Assembly (NCBI GenBank): GCA_015075725.1
Contig: JABTTV010000001.1
Span: forward strand, 1,612,001-1,676,000
Source of the DNA: Anaerolineales bacterium
Lineage (GTDB): Bacteria > Chloroflexota > Anaerolineae > Anaerolineales > Villigracilaceae
Length of the DNA: 64,000 bases
Reading direction: 5' to 3'
Under the pieces are notes generated by a model, which made no database searches, had not been told where the DNA came from, and worked only from the letters and a program-made list of their open reading frames with translations. A program made the position numbers and the translations under genes. Each line of letters opens with the position of its first letter. Within the stretch, counting starts at the first letter, position 1. This document shows, in pieces, positions 57,013 to 64,000 of this stretch.

Positions 57013-57887
57013 TGAGCTTAATAAAAAGTCCACTTCGCTACCCTGGCGGCAAATCTCGTGCTATCGAGAAAATGAAATACCTCATCCCGAAGGATTTTGA
57101 GGAGTATCGCGAACCGTTTGTCGGCGGAGCATCTTTCTTTGTTTATCTAAAACAGAAATTTCCGAAAGTAAAATTCTGGATCAATGATCTAAATGCAGAG
57201 TTGTATTATTTTTGGAAAGCGGTTCAAATTGATTCAGAGAAACTGGCAAAAGAGGTCGCGAAAATAAAAAGTGAAAGAATCAAAGGGCAGGAATTGTTTG
57301 ACGAGTTAGTAAATGTAGATGTCAACCGTATAACAGAACTAGAACGTGGCGTTCGTTTTTTTGTGCTAAACAGGATAACCTTTTCCGGTGTCGTTGAAGC
57401 TGGTGGCTATTCCGAACTTGCTTTTGTGGGCAGGTTTACTGATACCTCTATCGAAAGATTAGCAAACTTGGGAAAAATCATGGATGGGGTGAAAATCACC
57501 AACTTGGATTATCGCGAAGTTCTTGTAGGCGGCTCAAAAACGGTATTTACTTTCCTGGATCCACCCTATTTCAAAGCGACAAAATCTAAATTGTATGGAA
57601 AGAACGGTGTCCTTCATACTGGATTCAACCATGATGAATTTGCTGGTGCAATGGAATCTTGCCAGCATTCATGGCTTATTACATATGATGATTCTCCAGA
57701 AATCAGGAAGAATTTTGAATTTGCCAATATCTACGAATGGGAATTACAATATGGGATGAACAATTACAAGCAGGGGAAAGCAGATAAAGGGAATGAATTA
57801 TTTATTTCCAATTATTCTCTTCCTATAAAGTCAAATACCAAGACGCCAAGGAGCGATGATAAAATAAAACAACTATCTCTCTTATGA
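57012..57887 (+). CDS. D12-class (Dam-like) DNA adenine methyltransferase
   Basis: A 291-residue alpha-class N6-adenine methyltransferase. SAM motif LRYPGGKSRAIEKM and EPFVGGASFFVY at the N-terminus, the NDLNAELYYFWKAVQ motif, FFVLNRITFSG and the catalytic FLDPPYF (about residues 180-186), ending with LFISNY. The class includes Dam (GATC) and many type II methylases; target specificity cannot be read from the sequence. Translationally coupled to the preceding gene. AT-rich, probably acquired together with it. Confidence 0.93.
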   Translation: MSLIKSPLRYPGGKSRAIEKMKYLIPKDFEEYREPFVGGASFFVYLKQKFPKVKFWINDLNAELYYFWKAVQIDSEKLAKEVAKIKSERIKGQELFDELVNVDVNRITELERGVRFFVLNRITFSGVVEAGGYSELAFVGRFTDTSIERLANLGKIMDGVKITNLDYREVLVGGSKTVFTFLDPPYFKATKSKLYGKNGVLHTGFNHDEFAGAMESCQHSWLITYDDSPEIRKNFEFANIYEWELQYGMNNYKQGKADKGNELFISNYSLPIKSNTKTPRSDDKIKQLSLL

Positions 57888-58241
57888 GGTTATGTGGTAT
57901 CTGTATTGAATTTTGGGGCGACCTATTGGAAGAGAGAGTTTTCTAGAAAATATTTCAGGCTTGCCGCGTTTCCCTTTGATGAAAAACCTTGTATATTTGG
58001 ATCCTCGAAAAAGATTTCTGAACCTGCTGCGAGACCATTCGGTCGCAACGAACGCTCCCTCGGGGTGACATCACGGTCTAAATTTCAAGAAAGATACTTT
58101 TGCCGAACTCTTGGTAAACGGAAAGCAATACCCCTCCCCACAAAACCGGTGACATTTATCCATAATAGAAGGTGACTTCATTTCTGTCCCCTTAAAATGG
58201 CGCATGGTAAGATGTAAACAACTTATTGTTAGGAGGCGTTC
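57888..58241. other. 354-bp intergenic region, no supported gene
   Basis: A 93-codon open frame at 57894-58175 has no ribosome site and unusual composition, so I do not call it a gene. 58023-58071 resembles an intergenic repeat (CCATTCGGTCGCAACGAACG and CTCCCTCGGGGTGACAT). The last 40 bases hold the AGGAGG ribosome site of the next gene (58231-58236). Confidence 0.55.
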
Positions 58242-59138
58242 ATGCGCAAACTGATTCCGCTGCTTTTGATGGGAGCGTTTTTGGCGCTCCCAATTTCCGC
58301 GTCCGCGCAGGGTGAGGCGGCGCTCTCCGTCGTCAACGTGCAATTATGGCCCGAATACGACCAGCCCAGCATGCTCGTGATCGTGGACTTCCAACCCGCG
58401 GCGGAGACGTCCCTGCCCGTTACGCTCGACTTCCGCATCCCCGCCGACGCGAACCTGATCGCAGTCGCTTCCGACGCGGGGGGCGGGCGCTTCATGGACT
58501 TTCCCTTTGCCGGTCCGGCCGCGGAGGGTGAATATCAAACCTTCAGCATGCTCGTTGAACAGAACATGCCGTACCGCTTTGAGTATTACCAGCCCCTTTC
58601 CTTTAATGGGGACGAGCGCCTCTTTTCCTACCTGTGGGATAACGGCTACGCGGTGGGATCATTCCAGTATTTCCTCCTCGAGCCGCTGGATGCGACCAGG
58701 GTCGAGCTCGACCCCAAACATGCATCCGTGATCACAAGCCAGGGATTGAACTACTACGAAGGCGCTCCAATTCAACTTACCTCGGACGAGCAATTCGTCC
58801 TGACCGTGAAATACCAAAAGACGACCGATACCCTTGTCTCACAGGCGCAAAGTGTGCAGATCGCCGAACCGGTCAATGAAAATACACCCGGGCGCATGTC
58901 GCTGGCGAACAGCCTGCCTTACATCATCGGCGGGCTGGGAGTCATCATGATCTTGGGCGGGCTGATGTACTACTTCCAATGGGGGCGCAGTTCGAGGTCG
59001 AAACCGCGCCGCCGCCATTCGCAAACCGAAGCGGGCGAAGACTCCACCGGTGTGTACTGTCCGCAATGCGGGACGCGCGCCAAACCCAACGACCGTTTCT
59101 GCCGTACCTGCGGGACCCGTCTCCGCCGCGAGGAATGA
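58242..59138 (+). CDS. exported membrane protein with C-terminal zinc ribbon
   Basis: A 298-residue protein. Signal peptide MRKLIPLLLMGAFLALPISA with cleavage after ASA, an extracytoplasmic beta-rich domain (about 25-215), one membrane helix (IIGGLGVIMILGGLMYYF, about 227-244), a basic stretch and a zinc ribbon CPQCGTRAKPNDRFCRTCG at about 272-290. By topology the zinc ribbon is cytoplasmic. The role is unknown. Stop is followed by a hairpin. Confidence 0.85.
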   Translation: MRKLIPLLLMGAFLALPISASAQGEAALSVVNVQLWPEYDQPSMLVIVDFQPAAETSLPVTLDFRIPADANLIAVASDAGGGRFMDFPFAGPAAEGEYQTFSMLVEQNMPYRFEYYQPLSFNGDERLFSYLWDNGYAVGSFQYFLLEPLDATRVELDPKHASVITSQGLNYYEGAPIQLTSDEQFVLTVKYQKTTDTLVSQAQSVQIAEPVNENTPGRMSLANSLPYIIGGLGVIMILGGLMYYFQWGRSSRSKPRRRHSQTEAGEDSTGVYCPQCGTRAKPNDRFCRTCGTRLRREE

Positions 59139-59143
59139 ACCAG

Positions 59144-59174
59144 GACCCCAAAGGGTTATGAAACCTTTGGGGTC
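59144..59174 (+). terminator. hairpin, possible weak terminator
   Basis: Perfect 11-bp stem GACCCCAAAGG/CCTTTGGGGTC with a 9-nt loop and a poor T tract, between the zinc-ribbon protein and the sensor kinase gene. Confidence 0.6.
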
Positions 59175-59187
59175 TATTCTTGGAATC

Positions 59188-60642
59188 ATGGACACTACGC
59201 CGCTTGTCGTCATCTACTTCTTCTACGGGCTTGCCTTCTTCAGCATGGGCCTGCTCGTGGCAATGGAAGGCGGGCGTTCCACCGATGCGCGCCTGCGCAT
59301 GGCTCTGCGTCCACTGGCGGGATTCGGCCTCGTCCACGCGGCGCACGAATGGCTCGAGATGTTCAAACTCATGGGGCATTTCAGCCCGCTTCTCGAAGAT
59401 ATTTATCCGCTGTTCGCGCTCTCCATCCTTGCGTTCTCGTTCCTGTCCCTGGCTGCCTTCGGCGCCTATCTCGTCCTCGGCAGTGAATCCACCTGGCGGG
59501 TCAGTCTCATCATCCCCTTGGGGTTGGAGGCGGTCTGGGTCTATGGTCTGCTGGTCTTCAAAAGCAGGTACGGCTCGGATGTGATCTACACCGTCGCCGA
59601 TGTCTGGACGCGTTACGCGATCGCCATCCCGGCGGGTTTGCTTGCGGCAGCGGGGCTGATCGTCCAACAGCGCGCGTTTCGGCGCGCCGGTCTGGTCAGT
59701 TTTGGGCGCGACAGTCTGTGGGCTTCGGTGGCGTTCGTATGGTACAGCCTTGTGGGCCAGCTTTTCACTGCGCCAAGCCCGCTCCCTCCCTCTACATTCT
59801 TAAATTCGGAACTCTTCGGGGCAACTTTCGGTTTCTCGATTCAACTGCTCCGCGCGGTGGCGGCGGTCTTTGCTTCCATCTTCGTCATCCGTTTTCTGCG
59901 CGCCTTCCAGGTCGAGAGCGACAGCAAGATCGCCGAACTGCAGGCGGCCCGGCTGCACGAATCCCAACAGCGCGAACAACTGCGCGCCGAACTTTTTCGC
60001 CGCGTCGTGGGCGCGCAGGAGGCGGAACGCCAGCGCATCGCCCGCGACCTGCACGACGAGACCGGTCAATCGCTGACAGCCGTCGGCATGGGGTTAAAAA
60101 GCCTTTCGGTGGAGACTGACTCGAAAAAGCGGAACTCGACCCTGACCCAGCTCCAATCCCTGACCTCGGACTCCATCCGAGAATTGCAGCGCATCATCTC
60201 GGACCTCAGGCCCGCGCACCTCGACGACCTGGGCTTGTCTGCCACGTTGAGGTGGTACGCTTCGCGCATCCACGAGTTGACGTCCATCCACGTTCGGGTC
60301 GATATCGAAGGCGACGAACCCGCGCTCGATGACGCCGTCAAGATCACCATCTTCCGCATCGTGCAGGAGGCGTTGAACAACGTCATCAAACATGCCGGGG
60401 CGACCGTCATCAACGTCAAGATCCATTATTTGTCCGCCGAGGTCCGCATCCACGTCTTCGATAACGGAGTCGGCTTCGATATGAAAGCCGTGCAAAGCCG
60501 CATCGGCCGCGTCTCACTGGGGCTGGCCGGCATGGAGGAACGCGCCGCATTGCTCGGCGGCGGCGTCACTGTCTCATCGCGCCCCGGTTACGGGACAGAG
60601 GTCGAGGCGGTGGTACCCGTTATAAAAAGTGAGGCTGTATGA
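59188..60642 (+). CDS. membrane sensor histidine kinase (HisKA_3)
   Basis: A 484-residue kinase. Seven predicted membrane helices in the first 270 residues (from LVVIYFFYGLAFFSMGLLVA), a short coiled coil, the HisKA_3 motif RQRIARDLHDETGQSLTAVG with the phospho-His, then HATPase_c (FRIVQEALNNVIKHAG, DNGVGFD, GLAGMEERAALLGG). Start 59188, since the ATG at 59158 lies in the loop of the hairpin. Overlaps the response regulator by ATGA. The N-terminal sensor has no domain I can name. Confidence 0.92.
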   Translation: MDTTPLVVIYFFYGLAFFSMGLLVAMEGGRSTDARLRMALRPLAGFGLVHAAHEWLEMFKLMGHFSPLLEDIYPLFALSILAFSFLSLAAFGAYLVLGSESTWRVSLIIPLGLEAVWVYGLLVFKSRYGSDVIYTVADVWTRYAIAIPAGLLAAAGLIVQQRAFRRAGLVSFGRDSLWASVAFVWYSLVGQLFTAPSPLPPSTFLNSELFGATFGFSIQLLRAVAAVFASIFVIRFLRAFQVESDSKIAELQAARLHESQQREQLRAELFRRVVGAQEAERQRIARDLHDETGQSLTAVGMGLKSLSVETDSKKRNSTLTQLQSLTSDSIRELQRIISDLRPAHLDDLGLSATLRWYASRIHELTSIHVRVDIEGDEPALDDAVKITIFRIVQEALNNVIKHAGATVINVKIHYLSAEVRIHVFDNGVGFDMKAVQSRIGRVSLGLAGMEERAALLGGGVTVSSRPGYGTEVEAVVPVIKSEAV

Positions 60643-61289
60643 CGATCCGTTTATTGCTGGTGGACGATCACGCTGTGGTGCGCACCGGCTTGAAAATGTT
60701 ATTGAGCGGGCAGGAGGATGTGGAGATCGTCGGCGAGGCGGGCTCCGCGGCAGAAGCCCTGGCGGAAACTGAACGCGTCCAGCCCGGCGTCATCCTGATG
60801 GACATCGGCTTACCGGACAAAACCGGCATCGAAGCCACGCGCGAGATCAAAGCCAAATTCCTAAATGTGAACATCGTGGCGTTGACCATCCACGAGGACG
60901 AGGAATATTTCTTCCAGATGTTGAATGCCGGGGCTTCAGGTTATGTGCCGAAACGCGCCGCGCCTGAAGAGTTGATCACAGCCATCCGCGCGGCGGCGAA
61001 CGGGGAAGTGTACCTGTATCCCTCGCTGGCGAAACTGTTGGTGCGCGATTACCTCAATGCCGACCGCCCCTCGGAGGAAAAGATCGATCTCGGCGGCTTG
61101 ACCGAGCGCGAACACGAAGTTTTCACGATGCTGGCGGAAGGCGCGAGCAACCAGGAGATCGCCGAGTCCCTCGTCATCAGCCCCAAGACGGTGGAACGCC
61201 ACCGCGAGAACATCATGCGCAAGTTGAACCTGCACTCGCGCTCCGAACTCGTCCGTTATGCCATTCGCAAGGGGATTATTAAAGCGTAG
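60639..61289 (+). CDS. NarL/FixJ-type response regulator
   Basis: A 216-residue response regulator. Receiver domain with LLLVDDHAVVRTGLK, phospho-Asp in VILMDIGLPD, and K in GYVPKRAA. LuxR helix-turn-helix with LTEREHEVFTMLAEGAS and SPKTVERHRENIMRKLN. Cognate partner of the preceding kinase by coupling. Targets unknown. Confidence 0.97.
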   Translation: MTIRLLLVDDHAVVRTGLKMLLSGQEDVEIVGEAGSAAEALAETERVQPGVILMDIGLPDKTGIEATREIKAKFLNVNIVALTIHEDEEYFFQMLNAGASGYVPKRAAPEELITAIRAAANGEVYLYPSLAKLLVRDYLNADRPSEEKIDLGGLTEREHEVFTMLAEGASNQEIAESLVISPKTVERHRENIMRKLNLHSRSELVRYAIRKGIIKA

Positions 61290-61351
61290 GTAAGCGTAAT
61301 CGGCGTTCTCTTACGCCGACGGGGAGGTTAGGGGACGTTAGAGAACGTGCC

Positions 61352-62146
61352 CTACGCATACAACCATCTCCACGCAGCAAGCCCGCCGAAGATGATCAGG
61401 ACCAGCAAAACGCCGGTCATCACCTCGCGGGATTCGCGTTCGTCGTGCAGGGAAAATTCAGGCGGGATTCCCATCAGGATCCATTTCGGCCCGGCAAACC
61501 AGGCGAAGATCGCGCCGCCGAACAGGCCGCCGATATGCCCCCATGTGTCGATGTTGGGCGCCAGCCCCAGGAATAGATTTATGGCGATGATGAAGACGGC
61601 ATTGCTGATCGCCGCGCGCGCATGCGAGCCGAACAACTCCCGGTTCTGGTAAAAGAAGATGGCTTCGGCGGCGATCAAGCCGAAAACGGCTGTGGATGCG
61701 CCCACGGACCATCCCTGCGTGAAGAGATAGGAAAGCACGTTGCCCGAAAACGCCCCCAGAAAATACAACAGAAGAAACCGTCCGTGCCCGAATTGCCGCT
61801 CAAGAAGATTGCCAATGGAGAACAGGGCATACATGTTGAAGAAGATATGCATGAGCGAGCCATGCAAAAAGACGGGTGTGATCAGGCGCCAAACCTGCCC
61901 TGAGTCTATGGCTTCGCTGATGCGCGCGCCAAGAAGGGTGACGATATCGGTGCCGTAACTTGTGTCGCCCATCAACGCTGCGCTGAGCATTTGCAGAACG
62001 TAAACGAAAACAGTGAACCCGATCAGGATGTATGTGGCCGTCGGCGGCAGAGACGGCATGCGCACGTATGCAGGTCCCCGGGTTGGGGTCGGCTCGGGAA
62101 CGGGATCGGGTTCCGGGTCCGGAAAAGAGGCGGGCAGGCGGCTCAC
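61352..62146 (-). CDS. rhomboid family intramembrane serine protease
   Basis: A 264-residue membrane protein with a Pro-rich N-terminal tail. The rhomboid signatures are HGSLMHIFFNMYALFSIG (H-x-x-x-H and N), GASTAVFG (catalytic Ser) and WGHIGGLFGGA (catalytic His). Six core helices plus one C-terminal. It cleaves membrane proteins within the bilayer; substrate unknown. Overlaps the gmk stop by ATGA. Confidence 0.95.
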   Translation of the reverse strand: MSRLPASFPDPEPDPVPEPTPTRGPAYVRMPSLPPTATYILIGFTVFVYVLQMLSAALMGDTSYGTDIVTLLGARISEAIDSGQVWRLITPVFLHGSLMHIFFNMYALFSIGNLLERQFGHGRFLLLYFLGAFSGNVLSYLFTQGWSVGASTAVFGLIAAEAIFFYQNRELFGSHARAAISNAVFIIAINLFLGLAPNIDTWGHIGGLFGGAIFAWFAGPKWILMGIPPEFSLHDERESREVMTGVLLVLIIFGGLAAWRWLYA

Positions 62147-62757
62147 AAGGTCACCTTGCGATGGTGCACCTTCAAATGTTCGGCTGCGATCACGGCGCGG
62201 ACTTTTTCCACCGTGTCGTCGAGGTGAAAATCATGGTTGATGATCACGTAATCGAAGGCGTCGAGCCGCAGAAGTTCCTTGCGGGCGGTGGCAATGCGCA
62301 GGGCGAGCGCGTCGGCCGATTCGGTCTTGCGTTCGCGCAGGCGGCGTTCGAGTTCCTCTTCGCTTTCGCAGGTGATGAAGATCAACAGCGCTTCGGGCGC
62401 GAGTTTGCGGACGGTTTCGGCGCCCTGCACATCGACGCGCATGACGACATCCTTGCCGCTCGCAAAGGCGCTTCGCACCTGATCCTTTGGAATGCCTTTG
62501 TAATCGCCATAGACGATGGCGTATTCGATCAATTCGTTCGCTTCGATCATCCGGGCGAATTCCTCCTTGGTGACGAAGAAATAATCCAGGCCATTGACCT
62601 CGTTCTCGCGCCGCTCGCGGGTGGTGGCGGTGACAACGAAATGAAAGGGAAATTCGCGTTCCTTCATGCGTTGAACGATGGAATCCTTCCCGACCCCGGA
62701 GGGTCCGGAAATGACGATCAGCAATGGATTGGGCTTGCGGAGATCGAATTCAGACAT
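62143..62757 (-). CDS. gmk: guanylate kinase
   Basis: A 204-residue GMP kinase. P-loop GPSGVGKDSI (Asp in place of the usual Ser/Thr after Lys), the GMP-binding TTRERRENEVNGLDYFFV segment, EYAIVYGDYKGIPKDQVR and the lid region ending RERKTESADAL. Converts GMP to GDP. The C-terminal VHHRKVTL is common in the family. Confidence 0.95.
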   Translation of the reverse strand: MSEFDLRKPNPLLIVISGPSGVGKDSIVQRMKEREFPFHFVVTATTRERRENEVNGLDYFFVTKEEFARMIEANELIEYAIVYGDYKGIPKDQVRSAFASGKDVVMRVDVQGAETVRKLAPEALLIFITCESEEELERRLRERKTESADALALRIATARKELLRLDAFDYVIINHDFHLDDTVEKVRAVIAAEHLKVHHRKVTL

Positions 62758-62791
62758 GCGGGCAATTGTACCAAACAGGAATAATCGAAAA

Positions 62792-62824
62792 AGACCTGAC
62801 AGGTTTTTGAAACCTGTCAGGTCT
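62792..62824. repeat. AGACCTGACAGGTTT hairpin
   Basis: Perfect 15-bp arms (62792-62806, 62810-62824) with a 3-nt loop, between the divergent gmk and FmdB-type genes. Its ends match the 8128 repeat and its core the 54673 terminator. As gmk and the FmdB gene diverge, it is not a terminator here. Confidence 0.8.
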
Positions 62825-62850
62825 CCATATGATTCGGTTAAAATAACCGC

Positions 62851-63231
62851 ATGCCAACTTATGACTTTGTCTGCAATTCCTGCCAGAAACGTTTTGATGT
62901 CTTCCTAACTTTTGCCGAATACGGCAAAACGCCCGTCCATTGCGCCCACTGCAACAGCACGGATGTACGCCGCCGCATGACGAAGGTCCGCATTGCCAAA
63001 ACGGAGGAGGGGCGGCTCGAATCGATGGCGGACGATTTTTCCGGCATCGAAGGTTTGGAGGATGACCCCAGGGCTTTGGGACGCATGATGAAGAAAATGG
63101 GAAGGGAAATGGGCGAAGACCTGCCGGCCGAGTTCGACGAGGTGGTGAACCGGCTCGAATCCGGGCAAAGCCCCGGGGAGATCGAATCAGCCATGCCGGA
63201 CCTCGGCTCAGGGGACGATTCTGGGGAATAA
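62851..63231 (+). CDS. FmdB family zinc-ribbon protein
   Basis: A 126-residue protein. FmdB-type zinc ribbon MPTYDFVCNSCQKRFDVFL with the second knuckle CAHCNS (residues 8-35), then an acidic, Met-rich helical tail ending in a disordered GSGDDSGE. FmdB proteins are putative regulators; function unproven. The first base of the gene follows a TAAAATAACCGC leader with no strong ribosome site. Confidence 0.88.
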   Translation: MPTYDFVCNSCQKRFDVFLTFAEYGKTPVHCAHCNSTDVRRRMTKVRIAKTEEGRLESMADDFSGIEGLEDDPRALGRMMKKMGREMGEDLPAEFDEVVNRLESGQSPGEIESAMPDLGSGDDSGE

Positions 63232-63245
63232 AACTGTTCCCGCCG

Positions 63246-63251
63246 TATAAT
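63246..63251 (+). promoter_or_regulatory. candidate -10 box
   Basis: TATAAT in the region before the cytochrome gene, 200 nt from its ATG. It may start a long leader carrying the palindrome at 63275. Confidence 0.4.
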
Positions 63252-63274
63252 TTCACTAAATTCATCCAAATTGT

Positions 63275-63290
63275 TGTGACTTTTGTCACT
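63275..63290. promoter_or_regulatory. CRP/FNR-like operator candidate
   Basis: TGTGACTTTTGTCACT: TGTGA-N6-TCACT, with a perfect inner inverted repeat GTGAC-TTTT-GTCAC. This fits the operator form of CRP/FNR-family regulators. It lies 160 nt upstream of a multihaem cytochrome gene. Confidence 0.5.
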
Positions 63291-63450
63291 TCAGGGTTGG
63301 CGCAAATTAACTAGTCATTAATCCTGTGCTTAATTAGAATTCCCCATATCTGCTGAAAAATGCCAAAGCAGTCATCTTTCCCTTATAAGGAGGCGTTATC
63401 CGACTAACTGTCATTTAGCTTCCATCAAGTTTGACCCAAGGAGAATGATA

Positions 63451-64000
63451 ATGAATCTAAAGAAATTTCTTATATTGCTCGGTGTTTTGGTGGTCGTCGG
63501 CGCAGTATTAGCCGCTTGTGGCGGCACCCCGACCGAAGCAACAGCCGAAGCGACGGAGGAAGCCGCCGTAGTTCCGGTTCCCGATACCCCATACCTGGCT
63601 GAATGGCAGGGCTCCGGTCACGCTGATGTGGCGAGCGAACCTTTCCGTCACTGGGATGATGCGGCCGAAAATCCTGATGGAGTCCCCACTTTCTGCGCCA
63701 AGTGCCACAGCACTGCCGGGTATCAGGACTTCCTCGGTTTGGACGGCTCCGAAGCCGGTAAAGTGGATGCGAACGTTCCTGCCGCCGATGCTCAAGGCGT
63801 GCAGTGCGTGGCTTGCCACAATGCCGGGACCATCTCGAAGACCACCGTTGTGTTTCCATCCGGAGTAGAGATCACCGCTGGTGACGATGTCCGCTGTATG
63901 GAATGTCACCAGGGACGCGAGTCCAAGGTCAGTGTGGACGCGCAGATCGAAAAATTCGCTGCCACCGATGCAGATGCCACGGTCGCTCCGATCAAGGATG
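63451..64000 (+). CDS. multihaem c-type cytochrome lipoprotein (5' part, runs off the window)
   Basis: Open from ATG 63451 to the window end (183 codons seen). Ribosome site AAGGAG at 63438-63443. Signal peptide MNLKKFLILLGVLVVVGAVL with lipobox LAAC (Cys23), a Thr/Glu/Ala-rich linker, then three c-haem motifs: CAKCH (about residue 86), CVACH (about 123) and CMECH (about 151). The His-rich context (GSGHADVASEPFRHW) could give distal haem ligands. An extracytoplasmic electron-transfer protein is predicted; total haem number is unknown because the gene is cut. Confidence 0.92.
   Translation, partial: MNLKKFLILLGVLVVVGAVLAACGGTPTEATAEATEEAAVVPVPDTPYLAEWQGSGHADVASEPFRHWDDAAENPDGVPTFCAKCHSTAGYQDFLGLDGSEAGKVDANVPAADAQGVQCVACHNAGTISKTTVVFPSGVEITAGDDVRCMECHQGRESKVSVDAQIEKFAATDADATVAPIKD

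Noticed and set aside
57894..58175. 93-codon frame after the D12 methylase
   Set aside because: No ribosome site, composition shifts along its length, and part matches an intergenic repeat.

Overview
The window is a contiguous 64-kb piece of a bacterial chromosome with about 70 protein genes, one tRNA and no rRNA, phage or complete insertion sequence. The gene set suggests a Chloroflexota bacterium of the Anaerolineae type. It includes MalT-like ATPases ending in a BTAD domain, DUF5317, a zinc-ribbon/TPR protein of a kind I associate with that group, lipoproteins with threonine/proline/glutamate-rich linkers, a class of sortase with a long N-terminal arm, and many promoters where TATAAT lies just upstream of the start codon. 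This placement is inference. The left end (1-4.4 kb) and the 23-25 kb and 55.8-57.9 kb blocks are clearly AT-richer and carry accessory or defence genes.

Layout. 0-4.4 kb: accessory island with a DpnI-type methyl-directed restriction enzyme, a Cys-rich partner, a divergent MarR/cupin pair, a 3' fragment of a second dpnI, an MNT-HEPN-DUF2283 operon and three copies of one hairpin repeat. 4.5-13.4 kb: tRNA-Val, folP, a zinc-ribbon protein, the rlmD-pxpB-pxpC-pxpA operon, sortase, and an RsbU-like phosphatase behind a LexA-like site. 13.6-22.7 kb: ABC-F ATPase, cyclase-family hydrolase, a DUF4332 protein, a CcrM-like methyltransferase, an AbiEii-type pair and an iron-sulfur protein. 22.9-31 kb: antitoxin-like protein, nuclease-helicase, dnaE with repeat sequences inside its linker, and a membrane glycosyltransferase. 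31-40 kb: a signalling region with a MalT-BTAD regulator, a short operon (membrane peptide, DUF5317, NHLP-leader-like protein, HD-GYP protein), a candidate small RNA, and a ComP/ComA-like two-component pair flanking a polyprenyl-synthetase-like remnant. 40-47 kb: mcmB, meaB, acetyltransferase, prs, mutM operon and a TolB-like lipoprotein. 47-51.6 kb: tandemly duplicated secreted proteins and an ABC-2 exporter. 51.8-55.8 kb: acetyltransferase, PIG-L deacetylase, aminotransferase, EamA transporter. 55.8-57.9 kb: a candidate type II restriction-modification pair. 58-64 kb: zinc-ribbon membrane protein, NarL-type two-component system, rhomboid, gmk, FmdB protein and the start of a multihaem cytochrome lipoprotein that leaves the window.

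The genes worth most attention are the DpnI homologue sharing a genome with a D12-class adenine methyltransferase, the ComP/ComA-like locus with its ComQ-like fragment and tiny RNA/peptide gene, the NHLP-leader-like protein without a modifying enzyme nearby, the AT-rich restriction-modification pair, and the dispersed hairpin families that have entered coding sequence (dnaE, pxpC, the ABC-F gene).
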